This document shows, in pieces, positions 24,049 to 33,360 of a DNA stretch of 39,972 nucleotides. The stretch spans positions 1 through 39,972 of the forward strand of contig NZ_MRTH01000053.1 in assembly GCF_001956045.1 (NCBI RefSeq). The letters run 5' to 3'. This DNA comes from Paenibacillus sp. FSL H7-0331. GTDB lineage: Bacteria; Bacillota; Bacilli; Paenibacillales; NBRC-103111. Within the stretch, counting starts at the first letter, position 1. Every line of letters starts with the position of its first letter. The position numbers and the translations under genes are program-made. The notes beneath the pieces were generated by a model. It was not told where the DNA came from, did not search any database, and saw nothing but the letters and a program-made list of their open reading frames with translations.

Positions 24049-24879
24049 ATGCGTATATTCGTTACAGGTGCAGCAGGTTATATTGGTACAGCTGTTGTCC
24101 GTGAACTCATCGGTGCGGGCCATCAGGTAGTTGGTCTGACCCGTTCAGAGAGTGGTGCTCAAGTATTAGAAAGCTTGGGAGCTGAGGTGGCTCACGGTGT
24201 TTTAGAGGATCTGGATTTTCTGCGCAGCAGTGCAGCCACTTCAGACGGTGTTATTCATCTGGCATTTAACCACGATTTCTCTAATTTCGCCGCATCACTA
24301 GCAACTGATCTTCGCGCCATCGAAGCCATGGGAGAGGGGCTTGCGGGCTCCAGTAAACCACTTGTTATCACAGCTCATGCTAATGGCAAAGCATCGGAGG
24401 ATGCAGCACTTGCATATATAGAACAAGGCGTGAGAGCATCGATCGTCTCGCTTGCACCTTCCGTGCATGGAGAAGGAGATAAAGGCTTCGTGCCGCAATT
24501 AATCCGGATCGCCCAGGAAAGAGGCTCTTCGGCTTACATTGGAGACGGCACTAACCGTTGGCCAGCGATTCATCGCTTGGATGCGGCAGTTTTGTTCCGC
24601 CTCGCAGTAGAATCTGCGCCTGCAGGCTCACGACTGGATGGCGTGGACGACGAAGGCATTCCGTTCAGCGACATTGCCGGCGTCATAGGTCGTCACGTGG
24701 ATGTGCCGGTAGTCAGCATCCCGCGTGAAGAGGCACAAGCGATCTTCGGTTTTCTAGGCATGGTCGCGTCGCTTGACTTAGCAAGATCAAGTGAAGTGAC
24801 GAAGGAGCTGCTCGGCTGGAAGCCTGTCCAACATGGGCTTCTCGCAGACCTGGAGCAAGGACATTATTTTACAAAATAG
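24049..24879 (+). CDS. NAD(P)-dependent SDR-type oxidoreductase (NmrA/epimerase-like)
   Basis: A 276-residue atypical/extended SDR. The nucleotide-binding motif is FVTGAAGYIGTAVVREL at the N-terminus. The acidic/basic tip is VVGLTRSESGA. A later VIHLAFNH strand and LAPSVHGEGDKGFVP substrate-loop motif follow, with WPAIHRLDAAVLFRLA. The classical YxxxK is replaced by YIEQGVR, so catalysis may differ from epimerases. It is a soluble enzyme in a two-gene unit with its likely regulator MerR on the other strand. The AAGGAGGC site fixes the ATG. Confidence 0.85.
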   Translation: MRIFVTGAAGYIGTAVVRELIGAGHQVVGLTRSESGAQVLESLGAEVAHGVLEDLDFLRSSAATSDGVIHLAFNHDFSNFAASLATDLRAIEAMGEGLAGSSKPLVITAHANGKASEDAALAYIEQGVRASIVSLAPSVHGEGDKGFVPQLIRIAQERGSSAYIGDGTNRWPAIHRLDAAVLFRLAVESAPAGSRLDGVDDEGIPFSDIAGVIGRHVDVPVVSIPREEAQAIFGFLGMVASLDLARSSEVTKELLGWKPVQHGLLADLEQGHYFTK

Positions 24880-25078
24880 CGTTAGATAAATGAAGAAGGT
24901 CACAAAAATAACCATCGCATCTTCGCGATTCGCAAGGAAATTGGAAGGAAGGAAATGAGAATGAGATAAAGTTCTTGTCATCCGAAAAACGACGCTAAAA
25001 CCAGCTAACATCTTGTCAACATTTTTCTCTTAAATTAATTCGTCAAAGGTATTATACTGAAAAAAGAACATGCTAAAG

Positions 25079-25108
25079 AACCTTCCATTAGAGTATTGGA
25101 AGGTTTTT
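25079..25108. terminator. Intrinsic terminator
   Basis: Perfect 9-bp arms AACCTTCCA and TGGAAGGTT around an 8-base loop, followed by TTTTT on the plus strand, downstream of the SDR gene. Confidence 0.75.
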
Positions 25109-25131
25109 CATTTGCATAAGAACTATGGTGT

Positions 25132-26260
25132 TTAAGCCAAGTCGTGGAAGGGTTCTCGCTTAACTAAAAGTGCATATATCCAGTGAATGAGCTTGTTTAT
25201 ACAAGCAGTCAAGGCAACGCGATAGGGTTTACCTTCTTCACGCTTCTTATCATAGAATTCCTGAGTCTTTTACTACCCGTCTTTTTTAATCCGCATAAGA
25301 CGGCAAGATAGAGGACATGTTGCAGTTTCTTAGAGCCACGTTTGGTAATCCGATTTGAAGTAGCGGTAAACTTCCCAGAAGAATAAACACTGGGGTCGAT
25401 TCCCGCAAAAGCAACCAACTTCTTCGCATGATTAAACCGATGGATTTCCCCGATTTCAGACAGAATCGTTGCCGCGATTCTGCCACCAATACCGGGAATC
25501 GATTGGATAATCTTATACGCTTCAACTTCTTCAGCAAGAGCATGAATCCGACTTTGAAGGTGGGAAAGATGCTCTTGGTACTGAAGGAGCAAATCAATGA
25601 ATAACGCCATACTAACCTAGTGGCTTCTGTAGTTTCCTGCTGAAAAGGATTGTTTGTTGCAGCATTTAGAAGGAGTCTGCTTTATCACGGGCCCAACGAT
25701 CAGAACGACTAGGGCACAGACTAGCGATTCTATGCGCAATAGCAGATTCACCGGCAGTTAACATGGCTTTTGGGGTAGCGATCTCCTTGAGAAGCAGCAA
25801 AGAAACCTTTGAATACAGATCACCGAAGATCCCTCTGTAATCCGGAAAGACTTGATCTAGCACAGCTTGGAACTGCAGTTTTACCTGCACATACATTTGA
25901 GTAAGTGAGTCGTACTGACAGTTCACATAATTGATAGGCATCCACGGCATCGGTTTTCACCTTGCGTAGAGTAGACTTCTTGGCTTGGTGAGAGATGAGA
26001 GGATTTACAACTAAAAATAAAATATGTTGCTCCTCGAGGAACTGTATGACAGCCTGATGGTAATGACCTGTTGATTCTAAGATAACAGTGGGGGATTTTT
26101 CGGTCTTGTTCTGAGCATCTACAATGATGTTTAGAAGCTGCTGAAGTCCTTCCCGGTTATGCAGAAAACGAAATATTTTACCGTATGGCTGGCCCTTATC
26201 TAAGAAAATTTGGCCATCACTTTTTCCCTTTGAAATATCCAGACCGATGACTGGATTCAT
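25132..26260 (-). pseudogene. IS110-family transposase, multiply frameshifted
   Basis: From ATG 26260 (after AAAGGGAG) the N-terminal RuvC-like domain is clear: NPVIGLDISKGKSDG, then VILESTGHYHQAVIQFL and KVKTDAVDAYQLCEL. A frameshift near 25930 and further breaks near 25650 split the middle. The C-terminal domain resumes with IIQSIPGIGGRIAATILSEIG and VAFAGIDPSVYSSGKF, the Transposase_20 signature. A last shift near 25250 precedes the true end (PYRVALTACINKLIHWIYAL, stop 25132). All parts of an IS110 protein are present but in at least three frames. It is a different subgroup from the other copies. Confidence 0.85.
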
Positions 26261-26387
26261 AAGCAAACTCCCTTTCTATAGCTTTAATGCCGGTACCCCG
26301 TATGCACCTTGAAGTTCCACAGCATCGCTTGTATTTTTGTATAATATGGTTTGTGTTTATATATATACTTTTTTTGGAGGTAACCTA

Positions 26388-26525
26388 ATGAAAGAAATTG
26401 CTTTCAGCGATTATTTTTGGCAGGATGAGAAAATAAGATTGCGTGCAATAGAGCCAAAAGATAGGGAGCGGCACTATATTAACCGTTTCGATACTCCTGC
26501 ACGGCGTCTCTTAGAATGTATTTGA
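26388..26525 (+). pseudogene. GNAT acetyltransferase, N-terminal fragment
   Basis: After TTTGGAGG the ATG at 26388 opens MKEIAFSDYFWQDEKIRLRA then IEPKDRERHYINRFDTPARR, which is the first strand and helix of a GNAT-family N-acetyltransferase (RimJ/RimL-like start). The homology ends after about 42 residues and the frame stops. Normal length is 170-190. The TATAAT at 26340-26345 may be its old promoter. It is truncated next to an SLH-like remnant. Confidence 0.6.
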
Positions 26526-26562
26526 CAACGAGTTTTTCCCCGCTGTTATAAACTAGAACCCT

Positions 26563-27180
26563 TTAAATAAGAGCAACAACCTCCGATCGGGTGGTTGAAG
26601 CGCCGGCCGCTAAATCTCCTCGGTTGCCTCCTTGCATAAGTCCTCGTTTCACGACCTCATAGACGATCCGGCTGTTGGTGTAGTCGACATTCGTTACATC
26701 TGCTGCCTCGGAGAGATTCGATTTGAGTTTGGCAATATAATCTCTCACCAACATTCATGAATTTCAACTGAACAACTATTTTTTGCCCGATTCTGATTTT
26801 TAATTTTCGGCTGAATATATCGATTATACCTTTCAAGAGCGGTGATCAGCTTCGGAACATCTGGTAAAATATCATCGATGCTGCCATTGGATTGTCCGTT
26901 GAAATCACGCAAGGAACGGAGCGTCTTCAATTGGTCCGCGGAAAAATTCGGATCTACCTTCGAGGGAATCAATGTTTGAAATCGTTTCAGATTTTCAGCG
27001 ACAATCTGTTTTTCATATTGGGATTGGGTCGCTCTAAATAATGTTTTGGCTGCATCATCATGTCTAATGGAAGACTGCCAGTCGTACTTGTAGTCGCCCT
27101 TATACGATGCGTATTGATTAGCTGCATCCAGAACAGGAGCAAACCACGATTCTCCTTGCTTTGTGATGGTAAAGGGATTT
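26563..27180 (-). pseudogene. Remnant of an exported protein with SLH-like end
   Basis: Two overlapping minus-strand frames make up this region. The longer (ending 26745) contains NPFTITKQGESWFAPVLDAA, WQSSIRHDDAAKTLFRATQS and FSADQLKTLRSLRDFNGQS and is of no family I recognise. The second (ATG 26754, ending 26563) contains NSRIVYEVVKRGLMQGGNRG and TTRSEVVALI, which resembles an S-layer homology repeat. The long frame has no proper N-terminus, because upstream of about 27180 it only mirrors a plus-strand fragment. This suggests a broken secreted or surface protein. Confidence 0.35.
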
Positions 27181-27317
27181 TTAACGCACGCATCGGGCTT
27201 TGGGCTGGAATAGGTATCCTTACGGGCATGGCCATTCATCTTATCCCTGGCAAAGAGCCGTATTTCGTTCATTGGCAAGCTGTGCTTAAAAAAGCCGGTA
27301 TTGATTATAGACGGTAA
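27165..27317 (+). pseudogene. C-terminal fragment of an unidentified membrane protein
   Basis: The plus-strand stretch FNARIGLWAGIGILTGMAIH followed by LIPGKEPYFVHWQAVLKKAG and a stop at 27317 is protein-like, with one hydrophobic helix. It starts abruptly near 27165, at the same place where the minus-strand remnant ends, so the two fragments are joined back to back by rearrangement. No family is recognised. Confidence 0.3.
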
Positions 27318-27332
27318 CTCCAAAAATCGTTA

Positions 27333-27355
27333 CGATAAAATTGTCGATTTTATCG
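27333..27355 (+). promoter_or_regulatory. Palindrome directly ahead of the YesN-like regulator
   Basis: Perfect 9-bp arms CGATAAAAT (27333-27341) and ATTTTATCG (27347-27355) flank a 5-base centre, only eight bases upstream of the ribosome site at 27363. It could be a repressor or autoregulator operator, or an RNA hairpin that limits translation. Confidence 0.45.
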
Positions 27356-27375
27356 GCTTAATGGAGGAACCTGAA

Positions 27376-29652
27376 ATGAAGTTAATCAAATCGAATTACT
27401 ATCATAAAATGATTCTATTTTCTATTTTTCTCATTACGTTCCCCATTGTCACTGTGGGCGGCTTTTCCTATATTCGTGCCTCACATACGATCCAGGAAAA
27501 GGTAAACATGGGTTCTCTACAAATTTTGAAGCAGATGCAGCATAGGGTCGAACAAAGCTTGCGGACCGCCGACAATGCTTTGACACAATTCACTGCGTCT
27601 TCTTCCGTCGCGAAATTGCTTACCAATGATGTAAGAGATGTACATCGCAGCAGTAGTATTCAAATGATTGAAGAGCTTCAGGAAGGGCTCAGGCGTATAC
27701 AAACCTATGATCTGGGCATGAGCGATGTCCAGTTTATTCAGCTTCGTTACCAGTGGAAAATGACGAACAAAGGATATGAACCCTTTTCTTCCAGCGAACC
27801 GGACTGGAAGCAGCTTCTTGGGGCAAAACGTGGCTCTTACTGGAATATTGGTGAAAACTCTATTGATCTGGTCAAAACCTTGCCTGTTACAGCTCTTGAA
27901 CCGCCGGCAGCAGTCATATTGAAGGTTCCTTATGAGGAAATCAGCAAATTTTTGTCCGTGGATGCGGAGTTGGGAAAGCCATTCATTATGGACTCTGCTT
28001 ATCGGATCATCGCGGATGCCGACTCTTCCCGTATCGGCTTGTCAGTAGCTGCACAGCCCTATATTCAGCAGCTTATGGTAGCAAAGAATGAGCAGGGCAT
28101 CATTCCCATCGATATGGATGGAAACAGCTACAATTTCATATTCAGCAGGTCGGTCTATAATGGCTGGACCTACGCTTCCTATGTATCAATTGAAGCGATG
28201 ACCCGGGAATCCCAAGCGATCAAATGGTTTACGCTGCTTGTATGCGTATTGGTTCTGGTCGCGGGTGTTGCTGCTTCGTTATTCGGCACGAGAAAAATGT
28301 ATATCCCCATACTGCGGCTGTATCAGGAGCTGTTCACGACCTCCTCCGGCCATGCGAGTCTGCTCAAGGGCAAGGACGAGCTTCAACTGATCGGTGAAAA
28401 GTTCCGAGCTTATGTCAACACCGAGAAGAAAATGAGCCATGAGCTGCAATATCAGCATAATCAGCTCCAAGATTTCTTTATGCTGAAGCTGTTTTTAGGA
28501 GAAGCCGAGCAGCAGGAGATTGAAGATAAGCTTCTGGTCAATGGCGAGACATGGAACAGCTTGCGGGTATTGGTCGTGCAAATTGACACATTGGATGGAA
28601 CCAGGTATGAGGAGAAGGATAAAGATTTACTCTTGTTTGCTGTCAACAATATAGTCACCGAGCTTGTTCAAGAATCAGACCGGCTGCTGAAGCCGATACT
28701 GATGGATCAATCACAGGTCAATTTAATCAGAAGTACCCATCCCACACATGAAGAAGCTGTCCGGTTTATAGACGAATTAGCCAATGAAATTCAGCAGACG
28801 GTGAAATATTATTTGCATATCAAGGTGAGCCTTGGCATCAGCCGCCCGTTCAATTATCTGAAAGGAGTTCATCGTGCGTACAAAGAGGCTCTTGAAGCAC
28901 TTAACTATCGGATAAAGCTCGGTAATGAGGCGATCTTGTACATTGCTGATGTTCAACCCAACGACCGTTCATTGCCTGAATACCCGGAGAAGCTGAAAAA
29001 CGACTTAATTGATGCCATTAAATTGTCAGATAGAGAACAATCCTACAGGCTGTTGCAGCAGTTTTCGCATGAGGTGTTCAGTGTACAGCTATCGCATAGG
29101 GAATACCAAATTATGATGATCGGTCTTCTTACGGATTTGCTCAGGGTATTGCAGGAATCGGGTGGGCTGCTGCAATCCTTGTATGAGGAAGAGAAATCGT
29201 TGTTTGACCGGCTGTTTGAGCTTCAGACCTCGAATGAGATTGTGGAATGGTTCTTCCATTCCATTATTGTACCGTCTATCCGGCTTCTGGAGGAACAAAG
29301 AAGCAAGCAATATCTCCGAATATCCGAGGAAATGATTAGCATGGTGCACAGCGATTATGACAAAAACCTGACTATAGAAATGTGTGCGTTTCGGATCAAT
29401 TACCATCCTGATTACATCAGGCATGTATTTCGCAAAGAAGTGGGAATGCCCTTCGGTGAATATCTGGCACAATACCGGCTGCAGATCGCCAAGAAATGGC
29501 TTACCGAAACGAACATGAAGATAGCGGAGATTGCCGAGAAGCTTCAATATAACAACTCACAAAATTTCATTCGGTACTTTCGGAAAATGGAAGGAATGAC
29601 TCCCGGACAATATCGGAACACAACTGACACCGGAGCGGCGGATCTTCACTAG
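27376..29652 (+). CDS. Membrane-bound AraC-family regulator (YesN/YesM-like, 758 aa)
   Basis: A single-protein sensor-regulator. Helix 1 (MILFSIFLITFPIVTVGGFS, about residues 12-33) and helix 2 (WFTLLVCVLVLVAGVAASLF, about 283-305) enclose an extracellular dCache-like sensing domain of about 250 residues. A cytosolic GGDEF-like linker domain follows. The last 100 residues are an AraC-type double helix-turn-helix (LTIEMCAFRINYHPDYIRHV and IAEIAEKLQYNNSQNFIRYF, ending MTPGQYRN). Paenibacilli use such proteins to switch on the adjacent sugar ABC importer and hydrolases. The ATG at 27376 follows GGAGG at eight bases. An earlier in-frame ATG overlaps that site. The inducer is probably an oligosaccharide of the polymer degraded by the locus. 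Confidence 0.9.
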   Translation: MKLIKSNYYHKMILFSIFLITFPIVTVGGFSYIRASHTIQEKVNMGSLQILKQMQHRVEQSLRTADNALTQFTASSSVAKLLTNDVRDVHRSSSIQMIEELQEGLRRIQTYDLGMSDVQFIQLRYQWKMTNKGYEPFSSSEPDWKQLLGAKRGSYWNIGENSIDLVKTLPVTALEPPAAVILKVPYEEISKFLSVDAELGKPFIMDSAYRIIADADSSRIGLSVAAQPYIQQLMVAKNEQGIIPIDMDGNSYNFIFSRSVYNGWTYASYVSIEAMTRESQAIKWFTLLVCVLVLVAGVAASLFGTRKMYIPILRLYQELFTTSSGHASLLKGKDELQLIGEKFRAYVNTEKKMSHELQYQHNQLQDFFMLKLFLGEAEQQEIEDKLLVNGETWNSLRVLVVQIDTLDGTRYEEKDKDLLLFAVNNIVTELVQESDRLLKPILMDQSQVNLIRSTHPTHEEAVRFIDELANEIQQTVKYYLHIKVSLGISRPFNYLKGVHRAYKEALEALNYRIKLGNEAILYIADVQPNDRSLPEYPEKLKNDLIDAIKLSDREQSYRLLQQFSHEVFSVQLSHREYQIMMIGLLTDLLRVLQESGGLLQSLYEEEKSLFDRLFELQTSNEIVEWFFHSIIVPSIRLLEEQRSKQYLRISEEMISMVHSDYDKNLTIEMCAFRINYHPDYIRHVFRKEVGMPFGEYLAQYRLQIAKKWLTETNMKIAEIAEKLQYNNSQNFIRYFRKMEGMTPGQYRNTTDTGAADLH

Positions 29653-29866
29653 ATCCAGCCGTATTTTTTTCTCTAAGAAGCTTATAGCCGCGGAATCGGC
29701 CAGCAGCTACAACCGTTATGGATTATTGAACAGCCAGCAAGGATTGTATCCTGCCCAGCTTCGCTTACGTTGCGGAAACAGCCGTCCCGGATTGTAGACG
29801 GCACTGTGGTTTCTCTCTTACGATGAAACCGAACACCGACGCTAAGCGGAAATGGAGGATGTATAC
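29653..29866. other. Intergenic region ahead of the ABC transporter operon
   Basis: A gap of about 210 bases expected to hold the operon promoter and the site of the upstream regulator. A small dyad GCCGTC (29781-29786) / GACGGC (29797-29802) is visible. No clear -35/-10 pair is seen. Confidence 0.4.
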
Positions 29867-30808
29867 ATGAATGTCAAACGAGTGAAGATGCAGAGGGGCA
29901 ATTGGAGCCAGCAGCTTCGCCAAATCAAAGTGGACCGTTGGCTGTATCTAATGCTGGTTCCAGGTATTGTATATTTTGTGGTTTTCAAATATTTTCCTAT
30001 GTGGGGCATATTCCTGGCCTTCCAGGATTACCAGCCCTACCTCGGATTTTGGGGCAGCAAATGGGTAGGGCTGCGGCATTTCGAACGGTTTTTCAGTGAT
30101 CCCTCATTTTGGATACTGTTTCGCAATACCTTTTACATCGCGTCCTATAATCTGATTTTTTATTTTCCGCTGCCGATTCTTATCGCGCTTATGCTGAATG
30201 AGGTAAAGAATGAGCTGTTTAAACGGCTGGCTCAAACCTTCATTTATGTGCCCCATTTTTTCTCGTGGGTCGTTATTTCAGGACTTAGCTACATTCTACT
30301 GACTACAGAGGGGGGCATCGTCAATGAATTGATCCAGTATGGAGGCGGGGAGAAAATTAATTTCCTGCTGAATAAAGACTGGTTCCGTACGCTCATTACA
30401 TCACAGATCATTTGGAAAGAAACCGGCTGGGGAACAATTATTTTCTTGGCAGCGCTCTCTGGTGTAGATCCATCCTTGTACGAAGCTTCACGCATCGACG
30501 GAGCCAACCGCTGGCGGCAGCTGGTTCACATTACGCTTCCGGCGATTCGCAGTACGATCATCATTTTGCTGATTCTTCGCTTGGGTAATTTTCTTGAGCT
30601 GGGCTTTGAGCAAATTTATTTGATGCTGAATGCGATGAATCGTGAGGTGGGAGAAACGTTCGATACCTACATTTATACAAATGGAATACAACAGGGCTTG
30701 TTCAGCTATACGACAGCGGTGGGCTTGTTCAATTCCTCCATCGGCCTTGTATTAATTGTTACGGCTAATGCCATAGCCAAGCGCTTCGGCGAAGAAGGCG
30801 TCTACTAG
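29867..30808 (+). CDS. Sugar ABC transporter permease (CUT1, LplB/YteP type)
   Basis: A 313-residue inner-membrane permease with six predicted helices, the first near residues 27-47 (LYLMLVPGIVYFVVFKYFPM). The EAA loop that docks the ATPase is EASRIDGANRWRQLVHITLP near residue 205. This subclass imports oligosaccharides. The start is ATG 29867, eight bases after GGAGG. It is first of a permease/permease/binding-protein series with the second permease 28 bases downstream. No ATPase gene lies in the window, as is usual where a shared MsmX-type ATPase is used. Confidence 0.93.
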   Translation: MNVKRVKMQRGNWSQQLRQIKVDRWLYLMLVPGIVYFVVFKYFPMWGIFLAFQDYQPYLGFWGSKWVGLRHFERFFSDPSFWILFRNTFYIASYNLIFYFPLPILIALMLNEVKNELFKRLAQTFIYVPHFFSWVVISGLSYILLTTEGGIVNELIQYGGGEKINFLLNKDWFRTLITSQIIWKETGWGTIIFLAALSGVDPSLYEASRIDGANRWRQLVHITLPAIRSTIIILLILRLGNFLELGFEQIYLMLNAMNREVGETFDTYIYTNGIQQGLFSYTTAVGLFNSSIGLVLIVTANAIAKRFGEEGVY

Positions 30809-30836
30809 AAGCAAACCTGTAAGGAGGAGGGGCAGC

Positions 30837-31718
30837 ATGGTTCAAGACCGAACGTTCGGCAGCAGGCTTTTTGTAGCCATGAATTATACAATCATTAGCT
30901 TATTCGCATTAGTGACGATTATCCCGTTCATTCATGTGACGGCGGCTTCCTTCACGACAGCGGAGGAGCTTCGCCAACATTCTTTTGTATTGTTTCCTAC
31001 TGTCTTTTCGCTTGATGCCTATACGTATATTTTGACTACCGATACGATTACGCGAAGCATGGGAGCTACCGTCTTCATTACATTGGCCGGCACCCTGGTC
31101 AATATCGCCATGACTACGCTTATGGCTTATCCGTTAGCCCGCAGAACCTTGATCGGACGCAACCGGATTATGCTGATGGTTTTGTTTACGATGCTATTTC
31201 AGGGAGGGATGATTCCAACCTTTCTTATGGTGAAACAGCTGGGACTGCTTAACTCCTATTGGGCTGTTATTCTTCCGGGTGCAATCAGCGCCTTTAATCT
31301 CATTGTGATGAAAAACTTTTTCCAGCAGCTTCCCGATGGTTTGGAGGAGTCGGCGAAAATGGACGGAGCCAATGATTTGATCATCCTGCTCAGAATCGTA
31401 ATTCCACTATCGATGCCAGCCATCGCGACATTCTCGTTATTTTATGCGGTAGGACATTGGAATTCTTTCCTTACACCCGTGCTGTACTTGAATAATCCCG
31501 AGAAATGGCCGATACAGGTACTGCTGCGACAAATCGTTATTTTATCACAGGGCGGCTTTGGCGATGCTGCGGAAATGGGAACGGATTTTGTGCCGCTTCC
31601 CGAGCAGACGTTAAAGTCGGCAGTGATCGTATTTTCCAACCTGCCAATATTGCTTGTTTATCCCTTTCTGCAAAAGCATTTTGCCAAAGGTGTACTTCTC
31701 GGCTCCGTAAAGGGCTGA
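30837..31718 (+). CDS. Sugar ABC transporter permease (CUT1, YtcP type)
   Basis: A 293-residue permease partner. Helices are evident at IISLFALVTIIPFIHVTAAS, MGATVFITLAGTLVNIAMTT, IMLMVLFTMLFQGGMIPTFL and near the C-terminus. The EAA-type loop is LEESAKMDGANDLIILLRIV near residue 178. The GGMIPTFLMVKQLGLLNSYW segment is characteristic of YtcP-like permeases. The ATG follows GGAGGAGGGG. It pairs with the upstream permease to form the channel and lies ahead of the lipoprotein. Confidence 0.93.
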   Translation: MVQDRTFGSRLFVAMNYTIISLFALVTIIPFIHVTAASFTTAEELRQHSFVLFPTVFSLDAYTYILTTDTITRSMGATVFITLAGTLVNIAMTTLMAYPLARRTLIGRNRIMLMVLFTMLFQGGMIPTFLMVKQLGLLNSYWAVILPGAISAFNLIVMKNFFQQLPDGLEESAKMDGANDLIILLRIVIPLSMPAIATFSLFYAVGHWNSFLTPVLYLNNPEKWPIQVLLRQIVILSQGGFGDAAEMGTDFVPLPEQTLKSAVIVFSNLPILLVYPFLQKHFAKGVLLGSVKG

Positions 31719-31776
31719 GATCGAAATAGGAATGGTAATAACCGAAGTAGGACTTTAATAAGGGGAGATGGTTGTA

Positions 31777-33318
31777 ATGTTGATGAACACGAAATGGAGA
31801 CCTTTTACATCGGGCGCCTGCCTGTTGGCTGTATCGCTCGGCCTGCTTTCAGCTTGCGGTGAAGCTCCGTCCGTACAAACAGGGGGAGATCCGAAGGCAC
31901 AGGACTCTCAGGGCCCGAAAACGATATCTGTAATGATGCCCTATTTCTCAACCGAGCCTCCCAAAGCGGATAATCCTGTATTCAAAAAGCTGGAGGAACT
32001 GACGAACACCAAGCTTAATATTACTTGGGTGCCGAATGCGGCGTACAAAGATAAGCTGTCGGTCAGTCTCGCGTCCAATGATTTGCCGCAAATTTCGGTA
32101 ATAACCAATCTGGAAGGCGGCATTTATGCGCCAAGTATTTTAAATGGGGTACGCTCTGGAGCTTTTTGGGAAATCGGTCCGTTGCTTAAGGATTATCCCA
32201 ACCTCGGGAAGCTGAACAAGGATGTGCTTGAGAATGTTTCACATGACGGTAAAAATTATGCCTTGTTCCGTCCCCGGGTGCTTGCCCGCGGTGGCGTCGT
32301 TTTTCGCAAGGACTGGCTGGATGCGCTCGGCTTGCAAGAGCCCAAAACCATCGACGATCTGTATAACGTGATCAAGGCTTTTGCGCTGAACGACCCGGAT
32401 AAAAACGGGAAAAATGATACTTATGGATTGGTTTCACGTAAAGGTATCGCCGACCTAGATATGCTTTCTGGATTCTTCGGTGCAGGCAATGGCTGGGAGC
32501 TGCGGGAGGGCAAGCTGGTTCCGAGCTTTATGACGAAGGAGTATTTGGATGCGTTAAAGTTCTATAACCGCTTGTATAAGGAAAAGTTGATGAATGCCGA
32601 CTTTGCAGTTTCGGAAGGGAACCAAAGTAAGGCGATATTTGAAAACGGCAGGGCGGGGGTCATTATTTCAACGGCTATTGACGATGTGATCGGCAATGAT
32701 CGGGAAATTAAAAAGACGAATCCCAAGGGAGCCGCGGATATGGTTTCACGGATTCAGGGGCCCAAAGGTGAAAGAATACTGGCCTCCGCAGGATATAACG
32801 GGATCTTCATGTTCCCCAAAAGCTCTGTAAAGACCGAAGCCGAGATGAGAGCCATTCTTGCTTTCTTCGACCAGATGTTTAAGCCTGAAATCGCCAACCT
32901 CCTGAATTGGGGAATTGAGGGCAAGCACTACCATCTGGAGAACGGCAAAGCCGTCAGTACGGAAGCGGAACAAAAGCTGAAGGTTGACGACCTGCTGCCG
33001 ATTCCACAGCTCAGCATCGTTATGGATACGGATGCCCCTCTCGAAGGTGAGAATACACCGCTTGAACAGAAGCTGAAAAAAATGTTTAAGGACAACGTAT
33101 CGATTGCCGTCCAAAATCCGGCTTCGTCGCTGCTCTCTCCGACACTTTCTGAAAAGAGCGGTGAATTGGACAAGATCCGCAACGACGCGAAGGTAAAATA
33201 TATTCTTGGCGAGATTGATGATAACGGCTGGAACAATGAGATCGAGAAGTGGAAGAAATCCGGAGGCGATAAAGGAATAGAAGAAATCAACGCGGAGTAT
33301 GCGAAGCGGAAAAAATAG
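31777..33318 (+). CDS. Extracellular sugar-binding lipoprotein (LplA-like)
   Basis: A 513-residue solute-binding protein. The signal peptide ends in the lipobox LLSAC near residue 29, so it is lipid-anchored outside the membrane. Mature sequence begins GEAPSVQTGG. Typical class motifs include PVFKKLEELTNTKLNI, YALFRPRVLARGGVVFRKDW, DPDKNGKNDTYGLV (a calcium-like loop) and the C-terminal WKKSGGDKGIEEINAEYAKR. It should deliver oligosaccharides to the two permeases. The start is set at ATG 31777, nine bases after GGGGAG. The earlier ATG at 31768 abuts the ribosome site. Confidence 0.92.
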   Translation: MLMNTKWRPFTSGACLLAVSLGLLSACGEAPSVQTGGDPKAQDSQGPKTISVMMPYFSTEPPKADNPVFKKLEELTNTKLNITWVPNAAYKDKLSVSLASNDLPQISVITNLEGGIYAPSILNGVRSGAFWEIGPLLKDYPNLGKLNKDVLENVSHDGKNYALFRPRVLARGGVVFRKDWLDALGLQEPKTIDDLYNVIKAFALNDPDKNGKNDTYGLVSRKGIADLDMLSGFFGAGNGWELREGKLVPSFMTKEYLDALKFYNRLYKEKLMNADFAVSEGNQSKAIFENGRAGVIISTAIDDVIGNDREIKKTNPKGAADMVSRIQGPKGERILASAGYNGIFMFPKSSVKTEAEMRAILAFFDQMFKPEIANLLNWGIEGKHYHLENGKAVSTEAEQKLKVDDLLPIPQLSIVMDTDAPLEGENTPLEQKLKKMFKDNVSIAVQNPASSLLSPTLSEKSGELDKIRNDAKVKYILGEIDDNGWNNEIEKWKKSGGDKGIEEINAEYAKRKK

Positions 33319-33360
33319 GGCCGGCATAAACGTCATGTATCGAAATGGAGAGGGCTATTT

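Noticed and set aside
26987..27235. Additional minus-strand frame overlapping the SLH-like remnant
   Set aside because: The alternative frame is basic and repetitive and lacks a ribosome site; the other frame is the protein-like one.
32746..33336. A 196-codon minus-strand frame opposite the binding lipoprotein
   Set aside because: Antisense to a confident gene; long only because of codon bias.
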